Positions 25,523-38,114 of a stretch of DNA of 64,000 bases are shown here, piece after piece. Origin of the DNA: Chalciporus piperatus (taxonomy: Eukaryota; Basidiomycota; Agaricomycetes; Boletales; Boletaceae); NCBI GenBank assembly GCA_038093975.1, contig JBBPTG010000024.1, positions 167,899 to 231,898 of the forward strand. The letters are read 5' to 3'. The stretch's first letter is position 1; every line of letters begins with the position of its first letter. The notes under the pieces are model-generated. The model saw only the letters and a list, made by a program, of their open reading frames with translations. It did not search any database and was not told the origin of the DNA. The position numbers and the translations under genes are program-made.

Positions 25523-26395
25523 TTAAGGACAGCTTTGCAAGGTCGGCAAACACTCACCCTCTTCAACACGCTGAACCTCTGGCGAGCTCTGAGTCTGACG
25601 CTGCAATTCGGTATTCCTTCTCTGACGGTCTTTCTTGTCCACTGCGCGGACGCTCCAACCGAAATCCAATTCAGGTTCCATGTTTTTCAGAGGACGCCGC
25701 TTGCATTTCCCCATGGAGTTCGTAATACAGCGCACGATGCTACTTCCGTTAAACTGTGGTTCGACTTCCTGCACGTTGGTTGTATGCCATCCCTGATAAC
25801 ACGGGGGATGATGTTCCCACATCACGTCACCTTGAATGAAGGAACCGCCAACGACGCGCGCACCACAACACATGGAAGGGTTAATAAGGTCCTGGACACA
25901 AAGCTTGATGCCTTTTTCCCCGTCAAAGACGTGAGGTGGTTGACAAGCCGTCGAATGATTGAATGTGTAGTTTGCGTGGCAGCGGACGCAATGCTTCACT
26001 TCGGAAGCAGCGTGACGGCAACACCCACCACAGCGACAGGTGCAAGGGTCGGAAGCTAGGGGAGTCTCGGGCTCTTCCTGCTTCTCCTCGTCTTCTTCGT
26101 CATATTCATCCTCATCATCTTCTTCGTCTTCGGGGACCGAGGGCTTGTTGTCTGGCTCTAAACTTTCCGGTGATGGGGAAGCGGAGCGTTTCTGCCTTTT
26201 GGCTTCTGGTTCAGGTCCCTGTAGTTCAGCGAGCCCCTGTCGAGTGCTAGGTCCAGCCTCGTTCTCTGATGGCAGCTCGGATTTCTTGGTGGGGAAAGCC
26301 AATGAGATGATGTCCCTAGTAATATTCCCTGCAGGTTGACTCACCTCCGCCTCGTTTGGAGGAAGAGCACGATTTCCCGAGCTCGTTGTGGGCAT
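25523..26395 (-). CDS. Cys-rich acidic protein of unknown function
   Basis: One open frame of 290 aa from ATG 26395. Residues 1-95 are polar and disordered, with a basic AKRQKR patch. Residues around 95-115 are almost pure Asp/Glu. After this comes a cluster of cysteines (CTCRCGGCC, then HCVRCHANY, CVQDL, MCCG) and a conserved-looking MWEHHPPCYQGWHT region. This could be a metal-binding or disulfide-rich module, but I recognise no family. A consensus donor (GTGAGT at 25557) near the end offers an alternative spliced C terminus whose next exon I could not find. Confidence 0.55.
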   Translation of the reverse strand: MPTTSSGNRALPPNEAEVSQPAGNITRDIISLAFPTKKSELPSENEAGPSTRQGLAELQGPEPEAKRQKRSASPSPESLEPDNKPSVPEDEEDDEDEYDEEDEEKQEEPETPLASDPCTCRCGGCCRHAASEVKHCVRCHANYTFNHSTACQPPHVFDGEKGIKLCVQDLINPSMCCGARVVGGSFIQGDVMWEHHPPCYQGWHTTNVQEVEPQFNGSSIVRCITNSMGKCKRRPLKNMEPELDFGWSVRAVDKKDRQRRNTELQRQTQSSPEVQRVEEGECLPTLQSCP

Positions 26396-26759
26396 TATAG
26401 TGAACGTTAAAGTTGGGAATGCTTGGTCGAGCTCCTATATATACTGGTCGATAGGGGTCGATATGCATCCACCCCGAACCATAAGATCTCAGATCTCAAC
26501 TTCGACGTCGTCGTCTCCTTGTCCCGATCATCTCAGGAGTACACCTTATCTCGGTGGGTCCGTGGCTGCTTCAAGCGCTTAAATTGGTGCCACATGACTG
26601 TCTCGGAGTGATCAGCGCACGAGGCGAGAGCGACCTCGAGTTCATAAATGGCTAGACAAATTATACAACATGATACCGGAGAGCCGACTCCTTCACGTAC
26701 AAGCGATGTACAAGACCCACCACTTCCTGAATGTTGCCAACTAAGTCACCTACAGGCCG
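26396..26759. other. Short intergenic region
   Basis: Between the start of the Cys-rich gene and the stop of the TKL kinase. A TATATATA-like stretch at 26436-26443 could serve the Cys-rich gene (minus). Nothing else seen. Confidence 0.35.
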
Positions 26760-29049
26760 CTACAACGCAAATGGGTCACTTGCTACCACAAGAGAACTCA
26801 AGAACGTAGTGTCCCAGTCAGGGTCCTCGGTTAAAGGTCGAGAAACACTCTGTTCCGCGATCGACAACTTGTGAATCACGAAATCTCGGGCAGAATATGC
26901 GACGAGTCGAGATTCTGGGCGATCCGCCCAAAGATTATCGATGAACGCCCATATATCTTCATCCAACCCAAGCTTCCTGCACTGATCGTTATTTGGGAAC
27001 GAGGGCCTGAGACCAGCCTCTAGGGCGCTGTTGCGAACTGACGGGTTGCCTTGGAAGGGTGGCTTGCTCGTATAAACCTAAGAGGTTGTCAGGGAACTTT
27101 GCAAACGATATTGTGGTTCACACTGTACCTCATACAAGATGCAACCAAACGCGAACATGTCACATCGTCGCAAATCAAGGATCTTACGAAGCTCCGGATT
27201 CTTCGCAAGCTTTAGGAGTTCTGGAGCCATGTATCCCGCAGTGCCATAGATATCCATAGTGGTTGTGGCCACAGAATATTGTTCGTCGTGAGCAGTGGCG
27301 AGCCCAAAGTCCGCGAGACAGGCTCGCCCCGAAGCGGTCACAAAAATGTTCAACTTATCAATGCTGTAAGCATCTACGCCGGTTGTTGGGACTCAAAACA
27401 CGTACACACTTGAGATCTCCGTGGACGATGGTAGGTTGCATGGTGTGCAGGTACAGGAGCCCATTTGCAACATTCAGGAGCTATGAAAGGTCAATGAAAA
27501 CGAATTCCAGTAACTCGCACCACGTACCAAAGGCAAACGCGGTGTAGCCGGATTTTCTTTTAGATAATGATTCAAGTTGCCGTTCTCCATCCAAGGAGAA
27601 ATCAGACAAGTTCTCGGTACCTCATCGACAGTAACAGTGGTGACACCGTAAAACGGAAGGCAATTGGGGTGATGTACGTTTCTCCATACGATAGCCTCTT
27701 GACAGAAATCCTGATGGGATGTAAGTCTATGAAGTTATCTTTCGGCCAGGGGTATCTTGCCTTTAAAAATTGGTCAGAGGTGCGACCTGCTGCCTGCAGC
27801 TCTTTCAAAGCAACGACTTTTCCTGAAAGCTTTCCAAGGAATATTGCACCAAAGCCGCCTCGGTAGTCAGTGCTGTTGGCCTCTTTGACACCTGTGATCT
27901 TCAATGATCGAGGATAATGCCGAGACTTCCTGGACAACCGGATGACTGCATCCAGGAATCGGCGCTGATACCAACTATCCAGTTGGTTTTCTTTGACATC
28001 GATCAGCTATAAAGTGTTAATAAGGAGAAACAGACAGATGAGCCGAAAGCTTACCGCTTGTAGTAGATCTATCATAGACTGGGCTTGACCGTCCTTCATA
28101 GAGTAAAATGACTCTGCACGACTTTTGTCACTAGAGTAGATGATCGCTAGTGCAGCCAAATTGCGGATGTCCAAGGGGTGGACACTTGCGCCGCTGAGGA
28201 GTTCCTCGTTGCATGTATGATCCTGGACTTGGGACTTCGATCAAATTAGACAGATGGAGAGACAGAGGAAAATGATCGGTTACCTCTTCGAGGAATTTAT
28301 TGAGTTCGCTCTTGATAGAGTCATAATGGAGCAGGCACCATTCGTCCCCTTCGCGGATCCATTCTTGCGTTTTGCTTTGAAAAGCATCCAGCAAGCTTTT
28401 TGGGAGAACAATTTTTGGTCAAGGTACCCTACAGAACAAGCGGAGAACTCACCTTTGTTTCTCCGGCACACATACCTTCAAGTGAGTGAAGATATAGGCA
28501 CCCAGACACTGTGGGTGAACATAAGGACAATTCAAAGTACAACAACATTACACCCACCGCGAACACGGGCAATGCTCGAACAAGGCCATCGCACTCATCC
28601 CGATCTTCATTTGTGAGTCCCTTGAACTTCCGAACAAGTCCCTGGACATCAAACTTTGCCGACTTTTGAAGAAACTCGGCAGTGACTTTAGGTTGATCAG
28701 AGCGATTGACGGCAAAGGAGGAAATTTGCTCGGCGGTGATTCTCTCAGCATCCATGCTTGCGCTTGAAACATGATCCTGGCGCCATCTTGAAAACGACAT
28801 GCTCGTGTTGGCAGTGTTGGCGGTGTTACCGACACGGGCGCTATTGGGAGGGGAGTTGTCGGGGTGTTGCCTACGCGCAGTAGTTGCTTGCCGTGGTTGC
28901 GAACGTCGTTGCGGGGACCCGTAGAGTTTTCTGGTGTAATGGGCCATATCCTGCGCGGATGGGGGAGTATGCTTCGCTCTTAGGTGATGGTTCCACTCGT
29001 TCTGGAGCATGAGCTCGTCACAGTACCAGCAGGTGATTTCGGCGGCCAT
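26760..29049 (-). CDS. Zinc-finger plus TKL-type protein kinase
   Basis: Nine exons: 29049-28558, 28508-28453, 28395-28284, 28234-28055, 28006-27761, 27710-27528, 27480-27406, 27353-27129, 27077-26760; 628 aa. Residues about 7-27 form a C2H2-like finger (CWYC ... HHLRAKH). A Ser/Arg-rich linker and an alpha-helical domain follow. The C-terminal kinase has the glycine-rich RGGFGAIFLG, lysine in VVALKEL, catalytic HGDLKCLNIF (HRD changed to HGD, common in fungal TKL kinases), DFGLA, and MAPELLKL. The Asp and Asn needed for catalysis are present. Intron 5 (27760-27711) has a GC donor. Intron 3 (between exons 3 and 4) and the others are GT-AG. Function unknown; this kinase class is expanded in mushrooms. 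Confidence 0.85.
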
Positions 29050-29863
29050 CTTGCAAGAGGAAACCAAACGATACAACACCTAGGGGTCGAGTAGATTCTG
29101 TAGTGGGAGGTATGCTTGGGGAAAGCTCAGTTGCTGCATTTCACTCCCCGGCAAAGTAGCGAGCTCGGGCTCACCTCTTGCAGATCCGCTGTGTTAGTTA
29201 GCCGGGACAACGAAATGGCAACGAGTTTACCCTCAGACGAGATAAAGAGCAAGAGAGATTGGGTTCTATCAGACTCATCTGCGAAGGCAGTTATGATATA
29301 TGAAGCCCCAGCTCAGCCTAAAGGGGGAAACCGGTTACAACAAGGTTTCCTTCAAGTTGAAGATCCCAAGCGCACACAATCTTGAAACATGAAACTGACG
29401 ATGCCATTGAGTTCGGGTGGGTCCATGTTTCAACTAGGTGAAAACAGGGTGAAGACGAGGCGAATTCGTAACCTCCAAAGTGAGAACAAAAAGCCTAGCA
29501 CTTCAGTACTTGTTCTACACTGACAGGCCGAACGGGTATTGCCGCGCGCCCCACGCCAATTGCCGAAGGTATAAAATGCGTCCACTTGTTGACAAACACA
29601 ACTCTGCCGGTCTCCTTATCACTCTGCCAACCATCCAACGAGGATAGAGTCATTATTTATCCGGCAAAGACCAACCAAACGAGGAGCTTCGCTTTCGCTA
29701 GCAGCACTATGCTGGTTGCCTTGCGCAATCAGCTATGATGGTCTTCTAGATAGTGGTGAAAGCTACATGTACACGTACAATTAGGACCTAGAATATCGAT
29801 ACACACTACATTTCCTCTATTCAAATTTTGTGCAAGGTCAAGTTTTGGTGGATCGGTAGACGA
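29050..29863. other. Intergenic region, no gene recognised
   Basis: Holds the 5' flank of the zinc-finger kinase and the 3' flank of SEA4, both on the minus strand. No coding exon or repeat recognised. Confidence 0.4.
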
Positions 29864-32800
29864 TCAGAACTCGTCCCCACAATGACAATCGCAGTCTGCA
29901 ACTGGACATAACCCACGTGCACGACTCCCTTCTTCACCGAAAAACCAGTCAAGGATATGGGACGCATGACCACCATGCCTACATGTTTGACAGATGACGA
30001 TAGCATCATCAATAGTATCTTTCCATGAAAAACGAAAAAAGTCAGGTCAGCGACACCGCGCGGGAGAGTAGATTAGAATTGGGCATACCTCTGTACGCAG
30101 CTTGCGTGTTCAGGAGCCCAGCATTGCGATTTGCATCCGGTACAATGCTCAGCGTCATCAAACAAACTGAACACCGAGGCAACGCGCGGCCACAATTCGG
30201 GCAAGCTGCGGGCTTATCATATCCATTCAAGCTCAACAGACGCCTCGTCAAAAAATGCGCATATACTCACCCGACCTTTACTGACTCCATCGGCCACCGA
30301 GGGAATCATAGGTTTCGAACAATAGTTGCATCGGATGAGAACATGTCGAGGTGCCCAGTCGAATGGTTGTAATTGAACGTCGCCATTCTGCGCAGCCTCT
30401 TGAAGAATCTGCCCGCGGTCAATGTCGAAGCTGACCCTGTAGTTGAACAACCTGAATCCATCGAGCAGGTCCCGATAAGCCACCAGCCATCGCTCGGCCC
30501 TCATGTCCACAAATTTCGCAGGACAGACTTGAGATGAGAGGATAGCCGCGGTCTGGATGTCCCCTGTGCAATCAACGTACGCCTGCAGGATGTCCATCCC
30601 TCCCGGCGTGAGCCCTGTAATGATGAGACCTTCGATATCTCCCTTGGCAGATGCTCTTTCAGTTGTGCGATGCAGATACAACGACAAAGCTCTGTCGTCG
30701 AGGAATTGGAAAGCGACAGCGAGACGCTCTCGGAGGGGAAGGGCTTCTTCTTCTAATACCTCCGACCAATCTTTTGACGTCAACTGGGTCAGCATAGCCC
30801 GGAAGTAAGGATCCTGGAGTCGAACGATCAATCTTTCAGAGTGATCTCGTAACTCGCTACTCATAGTGCCTCCCGGGATGAGCGCGGCGAGAGTCCCAGT
30901 CATCAGGTGGTGCATCTCGTCTATGGAGGTGGATTAGCAGAATCGAACCTTAGAGGCAAATGGCGCACCTTTGCTACGCATGAGCAACTCGAGAGCCCTC
31001 GTGTATTGTCTCGTGAATACGAGCCAGCAAGCAGCGCGAGACTGTTGTCCGTCCTTCTCCCATCTGTACATGTTGCTCAGCCAATAGAGACGTGGACCGA
31101 CACCGACACGTACTTTTTGATAGCCTCAGAGAGCTCGTCGCCTTTCGTGTACCATCCACAGAACTGAAGTGCCAACTCTCGCTGCGCCAACTTGTTCGTT
31201 CGTAACGCCGGAGACCACGACGTCTTCTCTACACCCTCGCGAGCTGATATCGTGGCGATAGCAGCGTTGAAGTCACCATAAGACAAGTCTTCGAAAGATT
31301 GGGGGAGATCAGGACCCAGTCCAAGGCTTGCGGAAGTAGAACTGGAATCGAATAGAGCAGGTCCGGTGGCAGATGGGTGCATATCCAGTAGGTCCGCGGA
31401 GTCCCTTGACTCGGATGATTGGGGTAAAGGTTGGAATCCTTCCCAGATTCCAAGTAATCCCTGGTTCGAGAAATCGTAACCATGTATTCTCGAGGTAGGG
31501 ATGCACAAGATTTCCCTCGAGTCTAAAAAGATTCAGGAACGAAGCTCGTGAGTGGTGATGAATCCGACGTACGGCTTATCCACCTCCAGAGTGTAGACAG
31601 TGTATCAGACAAAGAAGGATCGTCTTGCATCACATCAGCATTGTGAGCAGCCTATGAGATGCAGATGTAACAATTGTTTTCTGACGAAGGCGGAGGGAAA
31701 CATACACTTCCAATTCCATATCCGCGAATGACCCTCTGCCTCATCACCATCGAAATATCATCTTCAACGACTTGATAGACTGTGCGCAAGGAATGTTTCC
31801 TTCCCCTAGAGCTCGTGGATTTGTCGGTCAAGGCGCGCGCAACTTTCTTCTTTCCCTCCTCCTGGCCAGTGAGACGTCTTGCCGGTTGCTCAGGCTGTCC
31901 CGAGGCGTCATTTCGGACCGAGGACAACTCCAATGGATAATGACGGAATGACGCTGGACTGTAGGTCCGCGACTTTGACTGCTTGGTATCAGCCGGGCTA
32001 CCCACAGCTGGAAACCCGTCCTCGTCCCATTTGTGATCTGTTTGCCTAGAACCCGTTCCTTTGGGTCGTCCACCAGAGGCAGATAGGTCATCCGTGGTCT
32101 TTGAAATGTCCCAGGGTTGAGGTATTGATTCTCTATCTTGGAACCCGTGAATGAGCTTGTGAGATAAACCAGCACCAATGGCGAGATCTCCGCGAGCACT
32201 CCACGCCACTTGTTTCGGTGCATCGTGCACAGCATACAGTTCGAGATCGCCTTCCTTGTTGACCACCATGACTTCGGAGGTCAACGAGGATGGGCGCGAG
32301 TTTGGAACAAGTGCAAAAGAGGCGAGGGTACGACTGAAGTATTTCGCTGTACGGACATAAGCGTGTTATAGATTGTCTACGAGGACAGAAGTACGCTTAC
32401 TTTTACGAGTATCAGCGAGTATCAGCGTAGAGGGTTCTTGCAAATCGGACAAGTATGGTGGACCACCAGAAGGGGTGCTAGCCCAGGACAAGTTGGTCCA
32501 AGATCTCCGGGGTACGTGTGGATGAAATGAATCCCTTGATCGCTCCGCCTCAGAAAACCCATCTGCAGAGTGAACTTGCCGGAGATCCCAGAATCGTACA
32601 CATGGTGCGTCCTTTTCCATCACTGCAAGTTGCCCTCTGCGAGAGCTCGAGAACTCGACTTTGTGTATGACAGAGCCAGAACGTGGTCGTGCTCCATCTG
32701 CGGCAGCCTCTTTTTCGGAGAAGGTAAGAAGTGGGTTGGCTAGCTTGCGCACGTCCCAAACAGTAACGGTTGCGTCTCCACAACAGGCAACTTGGTTAGC

Positions 32801-33590
32801 ATCGGTAGGATTGGTGGCAATCGCGGAGACCTTGCTTGCTACGTTCGTCGTGGGTGGGGTAGGACTACGAAGGTCGAATAGACGTAGCCATCGAGCAGAT
32901 ATGCCAGCAAGCAGCATATGGGTAGACTGTGGCAGAAATGCCAATGCCGAGACTACTTCTGTCTGAGCATGCTGTTGTAGAACTCGCGGGTCCGTACGTG
33001 GGCCGATATCTCCTCTTGCGATACGAGGTTGTGGACGTGTCACGTTTGTTTCGTCGAACGCAGTTTTGGACATCGTTAAGGCTGGCATGCAAGATTGGAT
33101 ATCCCAGATGGTGAGACTCGCATCTCCACGAACTTTATCGAGGCCAACTGCAATGTAGTTTGGATCAGCTTCACAGAAAGCCAGCGCGTTGCACGCCCGT
33201 GAATTGCGCGCTGGGAGCGTGACAACTGGTCCACTTGTGAGGACACCGTTTCGGGCTGTCTTGGTCGCCTCGAGGCGAATGAGTTCAACGCGTCCTGAAG
33301 TGAGACCAATAGCGAATAGATCATCAAAAGCAGAGTCTGGTGACCATGCGAAGCACTGATTACGAAAAGGTCAGCTATAGGGTGTTGCAGTTCGCATGTG
33401 CCATGCGGTGGGGCGACGAGTAACTTACTTTCATGAACGAGAGGTCGCTTTGAGAGCTTAGATGGCGTATTTCTGAACGATCTGCTGCCCACTCGTACAT
33501 TGACATTTGGGAACCCCCGCCGACCACGAACTTGTTCTGCCCTCTCGGATGCCATAGTAAATGCTTGTCAGCTTGTGCTGTAGTAACCAT
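29864..33590 (-). CDS. SEA4: SEA4/MIOS homologue, WD40 subunit of the GATOR2 (SEACAT) complex
   Basis: Nine exons: 33590-33429, 33355-32401, 32346-31706, 31651-31573, 31522-31114, 31063-30969, 30920-30271, 30212-30089, 30018-29864; 1089 aa. The N terminus carries the MIOS signature (HLLWHPRGQNKFVVGGG, YEW, FAWSPDS) and a WD40 propeller (TIWDIQ, VTVWDVRK). An alpha-solenoid follows (LLGIWEGF, LALQFCGW). The C terminus is a zinc module: CNYCSKPM, CPNCGRALPRCSVC, CQTCRHGGHASHILDWF and a final CDCHCGDEF. GATOR2 activates TORC1 in response to amino acids at the vacuole. Length is close to yeast Sea4. All nine junctions keep the frame. The start at 33590 was chosen because the family begins just before LLWHP; the frame is open further upstream. 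Confidence 0.93.
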
Positions 33591-35589
33591 GTCTTGACCG
33601 GTTGCCAGATCTTGCCAAGTTCGATTCTCCTTGAAGAAGGAAAGGTTGAATGGGACTTGCCAAGATTTGTCCGAGTTGAGGGTCGATCGTCGACGGGCTT
33701 GTCGACAGCAGTTTGAAATCAGCCATCCAACTCGGTAACACACTGCAACCAGAAAGTCGATCGAGTGCACGATGCTCGGTGAGTCCATTCATTTCTTGGC
33801 TGAATACATTGCGTGGGCCTATTGTTGATGCTCTGAGCCTCTCTGATTATTGTTACAGATTATCCCTAAGAACCCTCATCGCATTATTGTCCATCATGCG
33901 ACGTGTCTATGCGGTTTCGTCCTACCCAGACGCCAAAGACTTCACGGGCTTCGACGGCCTACAAGGTTTCATCTCAACAAGTGCTGTCTTGTGGTCAGTT
34001 GTACGCTGTCAATTGTCGAGCTTGTACTCTTTTGCATGAATCCATTACACGATGCATATTTTCAAACCCACATCCGGTCGGAGTCCCCGCAAGAATTCCC
34101 AGTAACCACCTTTTGTGGCCCTGCCCACACGAGCTCAGTTGATCGAAACCCCTTGAAAGGTGCCTTTCCGCTCGCAGGCTGTCGTTCCACATGCTGCTTA
34201 CTGATCAATCCGCTTGCTACCAGTGTACCTGTGGCTAATTGAGCGATATCAACAATCTTTGTCCACCGCTGCGGCGCGCGGGCCCATCTACACAGTGTCC
34301 TTCCCATCACATATATCGATATCAGGAACCAACTGATGTTTCACTTCCCGCAGCTTGCAGTACCCACGCTGATCTACAACCGTCCGTCCTCGGAACTCGA
34401 ATTGCTCCAAAGGTCGTAGGTTGTCATCGACAGAAGATCAAAGTATCATCCGAGATCGTGCCTCTCCTACTTACATAGGCAGCGCACAAACAACCGTCTG
34501 TTTAGAACGCGTCCGGGGCAGCTTTACACCACACGTGTAGTGTGACGGTGCACATCAAACCATGGGCCTTCACTGTGTCAAAGGCTGGGAGCGAATGCGG
34601 CGGTACGCGCATGGCTTGCGCTCGGAGCTAACAGGAGATCATTGCCATTGCTGTGCTGGTGTGAACGCGTGGTAAGTACTTTCTAGGCTCGAATGAGAAA
34701 GGCCTCGCTCCGTTCACAGGTCCTTCGATAACACATGAACACTCATCAAGAATTCTCAAATTGATAACAGCGTCTGCCACATACGAAAGTTATTGCCCCG
34801 TCCACATCCGAGTCTTCCCCAAGGAGTGGGAGGCTAGATTTGCGAGATTCGGGTGCTGAAGCGCTGAAGAGTCGGCCTCACAATCGCCATCGTGCTCACT
34901 CAAGATGCAGTAACAATCACATCAATCACTCCATGATGATTTTACGACCATCGATGTCATTGTCACAGCGCCACCGGAGAGTTGACTCGATCCGGGATCG
35001 CCAACTTTAGCTCTCGATGTTCCCAGTCATGGATACAAGCATGGATACGTTTTAGCTACCTTCCGAAAGAAGGTAATCAGATACCGCCGCGACGTCAATG
35101 GATATGTGTGTGTGACGTAACATTGCATTCTTACGGAGGTTCCCATCATTTGCTACCACATTTTACGGGTCCCGGACAGCATTGGCCAAGGTCCGTCATC
35201 TTCAGGCGCCTTGGGCTGTACCACTTTTTGTTTGGACCACGCTTTCCCGAGTCCTGACTTTTTCCGCGGTTGCTAGCGCTGTCAATGTGACAGCTTCAAC
35301 CTCTGACAAGTTACTGTACAACACTCCACACTGAATGGATTCCCAGCTTAAATTGACAATGACGTCCGTGGCAGACTTGCCCTGTAGAACATGTTACATG
35401 GCTACCGTGTTCCATCGCGTTTGAAACGCCGACAGTACGGTTTCCTAAATTGCCGATAGTTTGATGGCAGTACATCTTCATCAGCTTCTTTGCCCCGCCT
35501 GTACATACGTGAGACTCTCCTCCTCGGGATTGCAATTAAGACCTTGCGCTTGAGCATCCATCTCAGTCCGACGAAGCTGCTCAGTGGAC
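33591..35589. other. Intergenic region, divergent promoters, no gene recognised
   Basis: Lies between SEA4 (minus) and the G-alpha gene (plus), so it should hold both promoters. Small frames around 33900-34310 show no motif I recognise. Confidence 0.4.
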
Positions 35590-37790
35590 ATGGCCAAACG
35601 AGCAAGCCATACTCACTCGACTTCCGAACCAGTCCTGCTAAAATCCGTTGGAGGAACGTCCAAGGCCTCCCCTTTCTATGATGAGGAAGCTGTCCGTATC
35701 AGCCAGAAAATAGACGAGGAGCTCAAGGTAGGTGTCTTCCGAATCTTTCGTGTCTGCAGACGTCATTTACATTATTAATAGAGAGATTGGGCGCGACGCA
35801 AGGATTCGCAGAGGAAACAAGTGAAAGGTACACTTCAAGTCAGAGACACTGTCAGAGGCTCACCTGGCGTATACTTCAGTGATGCTGCTTGGTCAGGCCG
35901 AGTCTGGCAAGTCTACTCTACAGAAGCAATTCCAGATATACTATGCTCAGCAGACTCTGGAACACGAACGTCCGCTATGGAGGCCCGTCGTCTACTTCAA
36001 CATCATCAAAGCTATCCGCATGATCCTCGACGAACTTGATTACGAATTTGCGAACCCAGGAGCTGATGACTCGACGGAGGGTCAAGCTGTTGCCCATGCC
36101 CTCGCACCCCTCGGGGACGTGAAGGGCGACATATCGCGTTTGAGGACGAAACTTGTTCCCCTCGTCTCGATGGAGGATTCCCTGGCAACCGAACTGAGTG
36201 GCGGAGTCTCAGTGACCGGCGGTCGCACCGGCGTGTACGTTCGTGCAGGATGGCAAGCTCTCGTTACTCCCCTGTCTCCGAATCGTAGTAGGACACTACC
36301 AGCAACGGGTGGTCCATCGCCTTCTCTCATTCATGCTACGAATCTTGTTTCAAGAACACTCAGCGTTGCCGAGGAAGAAATTGACGAACTATGGAAACAT
36401 CCAGCTGTCCGTATACTACTGAATAATCGCAGAATACGACTCGATGAATCTGCGCCATTGTATGTACTGGTTCTCGATTTCCTTGGTGTTGCTTACTTAT
36501 CTCTGGCTCAGTTTCTTAGATAGTATAAAGCGCATATCTCAACCGGACTATTTACCTGCGACAGGTGAGGTCTATGTCATGCCGAAGCTATGTAGGTTCT
36601 AATCCGTTTCCCCAAGCGGACTTGCTTAACGTCCGCCTACAAACGCTCGGTGTTGCCGAACATTCATTCGACGTTGATCTCTGTGGCTCTCGTTATAACT
36701 GGCTCTTGTACGATGTCGGCGGCGCAGTGAGTGTTAGCTTTGAGAAACCATGTGATTGATCTGCTAACCCTTGCCTCAGCGTGGACAGGCAAGTCAAATT
36801 GCTATTATGGGGCAGCTCGCGCTGTTGACAATGCCTTCTCTTCCTATTCGGACATTAGAGACATGCTTGGGTTCCTTACTTTGATGATGGTACGTTGCTC
36901 CATTCTATGCCATTCCACTCGTGTTCCATCGAGTGGCAACGCACAGCATCGTAACCGTGGCCATAATCCGCCCCTTACCCATTTCTTCTCCTTGCAGCGA
37001 CGGCGATCATCTTCTTAGCCCCCATTAGTGCATTTGATCAGGTATGCCTTTTACCATCTATCGCAGTCGGCGCTAACTACACTGCCATGTTGCCCAAACG
37101 GATGACTACAGTATCTCGAAGAGGATTCGCGGACAAACAGAGTGGACGATTCACTCCAGCTTTTCACCGCGATATGTTCCAACAAACTCCTGAAGAATTC
37201 TCATCTGGTGCTTCTGCTCAATAAGGTAGTTTTTCCGTACCCCATCAATCCCTCTGTTGATATCAATCTGATGCACGACAGGTTGATCTACTGAAGAAGA
37301 AGCTGGAGGCCGGGATCAAGGTTCGGAAGTAGTACGTATCCATCCCAATTTGAATATACTCGTTCTGTGGTGTTTACTGATCATGTTGAATAGCATCACA
37401 TCGTATGGTGATCGTCCAAATACATATGCCGATGTATCGGAATATTTCCGGGCCCATTTCATTCAAGTGCACAGGCGTAACGACATTGGGCGTAGAGCGC
37501 TTTATGCGGTATGTGGTCATGCGGGTAATTATCGGCTTGGTGACTGATGAGGTTTTCCTAGCATTTCACTTCTATGCTCGTGTGTATCCCCAATCACTCT
37601 CTATTGTTCGTGTCTGAGTAACTATCATTTTCTTCCAGGATATCCGCGCAACACAAGCCATCATTGTTAACGGTGCGCAGTGTTTTTTTCTTTCTTTCTG
37701 ATTCTAATTGGTTATCGACACTGATCTTGGTGGTGCTTAGTTGGCGAGGCCATCATCCGTTCGCATATTGCGAGGACTGGTCTTGCATGA
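35590..37790 (+). CDS. Heterotrimeric G-protein alpha subunit (divergent, no switch II glutamine)
   Basis: Fourteen exons: 35590-35727, 35782-35827, 35880-36459, 36512-36564, 36617-36726, 36780-36788 (9 nt), 36859-36889, 36998-37041, 37112-37225, 37282-37331, 37394-37508, 37562-37579 (18 nt), 37639-37672, 37741-37790; 463 aa. G1 is GQAESGKST, G3 is DVGGARGQRHAW, G4 is LLNKVDLL, G5 lies in HFTSML. A large insertion (roughly 100 residues, Ser/Pro/Gly-rich) sits in the helical domain, explaining the length above the usual ~355. Canonical G-alpha has DVGGQ, where Gln positions the water for GTP hydrolysis; here it is Ala. No N-terminal MGxxxS myristoylation site is seen, and the C terminus (RTGLA) is not the usual CGLY/LGLI. 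The 9-nt exon is followed by a GC-AG intron. Confidence 0.88.
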
Positions 37791-38114
37791 GAAGGATATG
37801 TTCTCGACATTTGGTTGCCGATCAGATCATTGGATGAATGTACGACTTGCTTGATGCACTTTATTGTTGTGCGATTATTTAGCATCAGCTACTAGTTACC
37901 CTCAGCTTCGATACCAGTTTCATCCCCTTGTCTAATAGCTACACACTGTCCCACTGTAGGAATACACGGAATGCGTCATGCGCATGAACTGTAAGTTACC
38001 AGGAAAAGACACCGTGAGAACAAGATTCCTAAGCAGTTTGTTGTCCACGAGGCTTATGGGCCGCTAATCACTTTTTATCTTTCTCAAACTCATCGACCCC
38101 TGCAGCTCATCAAG
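37791..38114. other. Short spacer between the G-alpha and NOG1 genes
   Basis: About 325 bp between the G-alpha stop and the NOG1 start on the same strand. It must contain the G-alpha 3' end and the NOG1 promoter and 5' UTR. Confidence 0.4.

Noticed and set aside
33375..33788. Longer N terminus for SEA4 from an upstream ATG
   Set aside because: The extra sequence is not WD40-like, and the family normally begins directly before the LLWHP segment.
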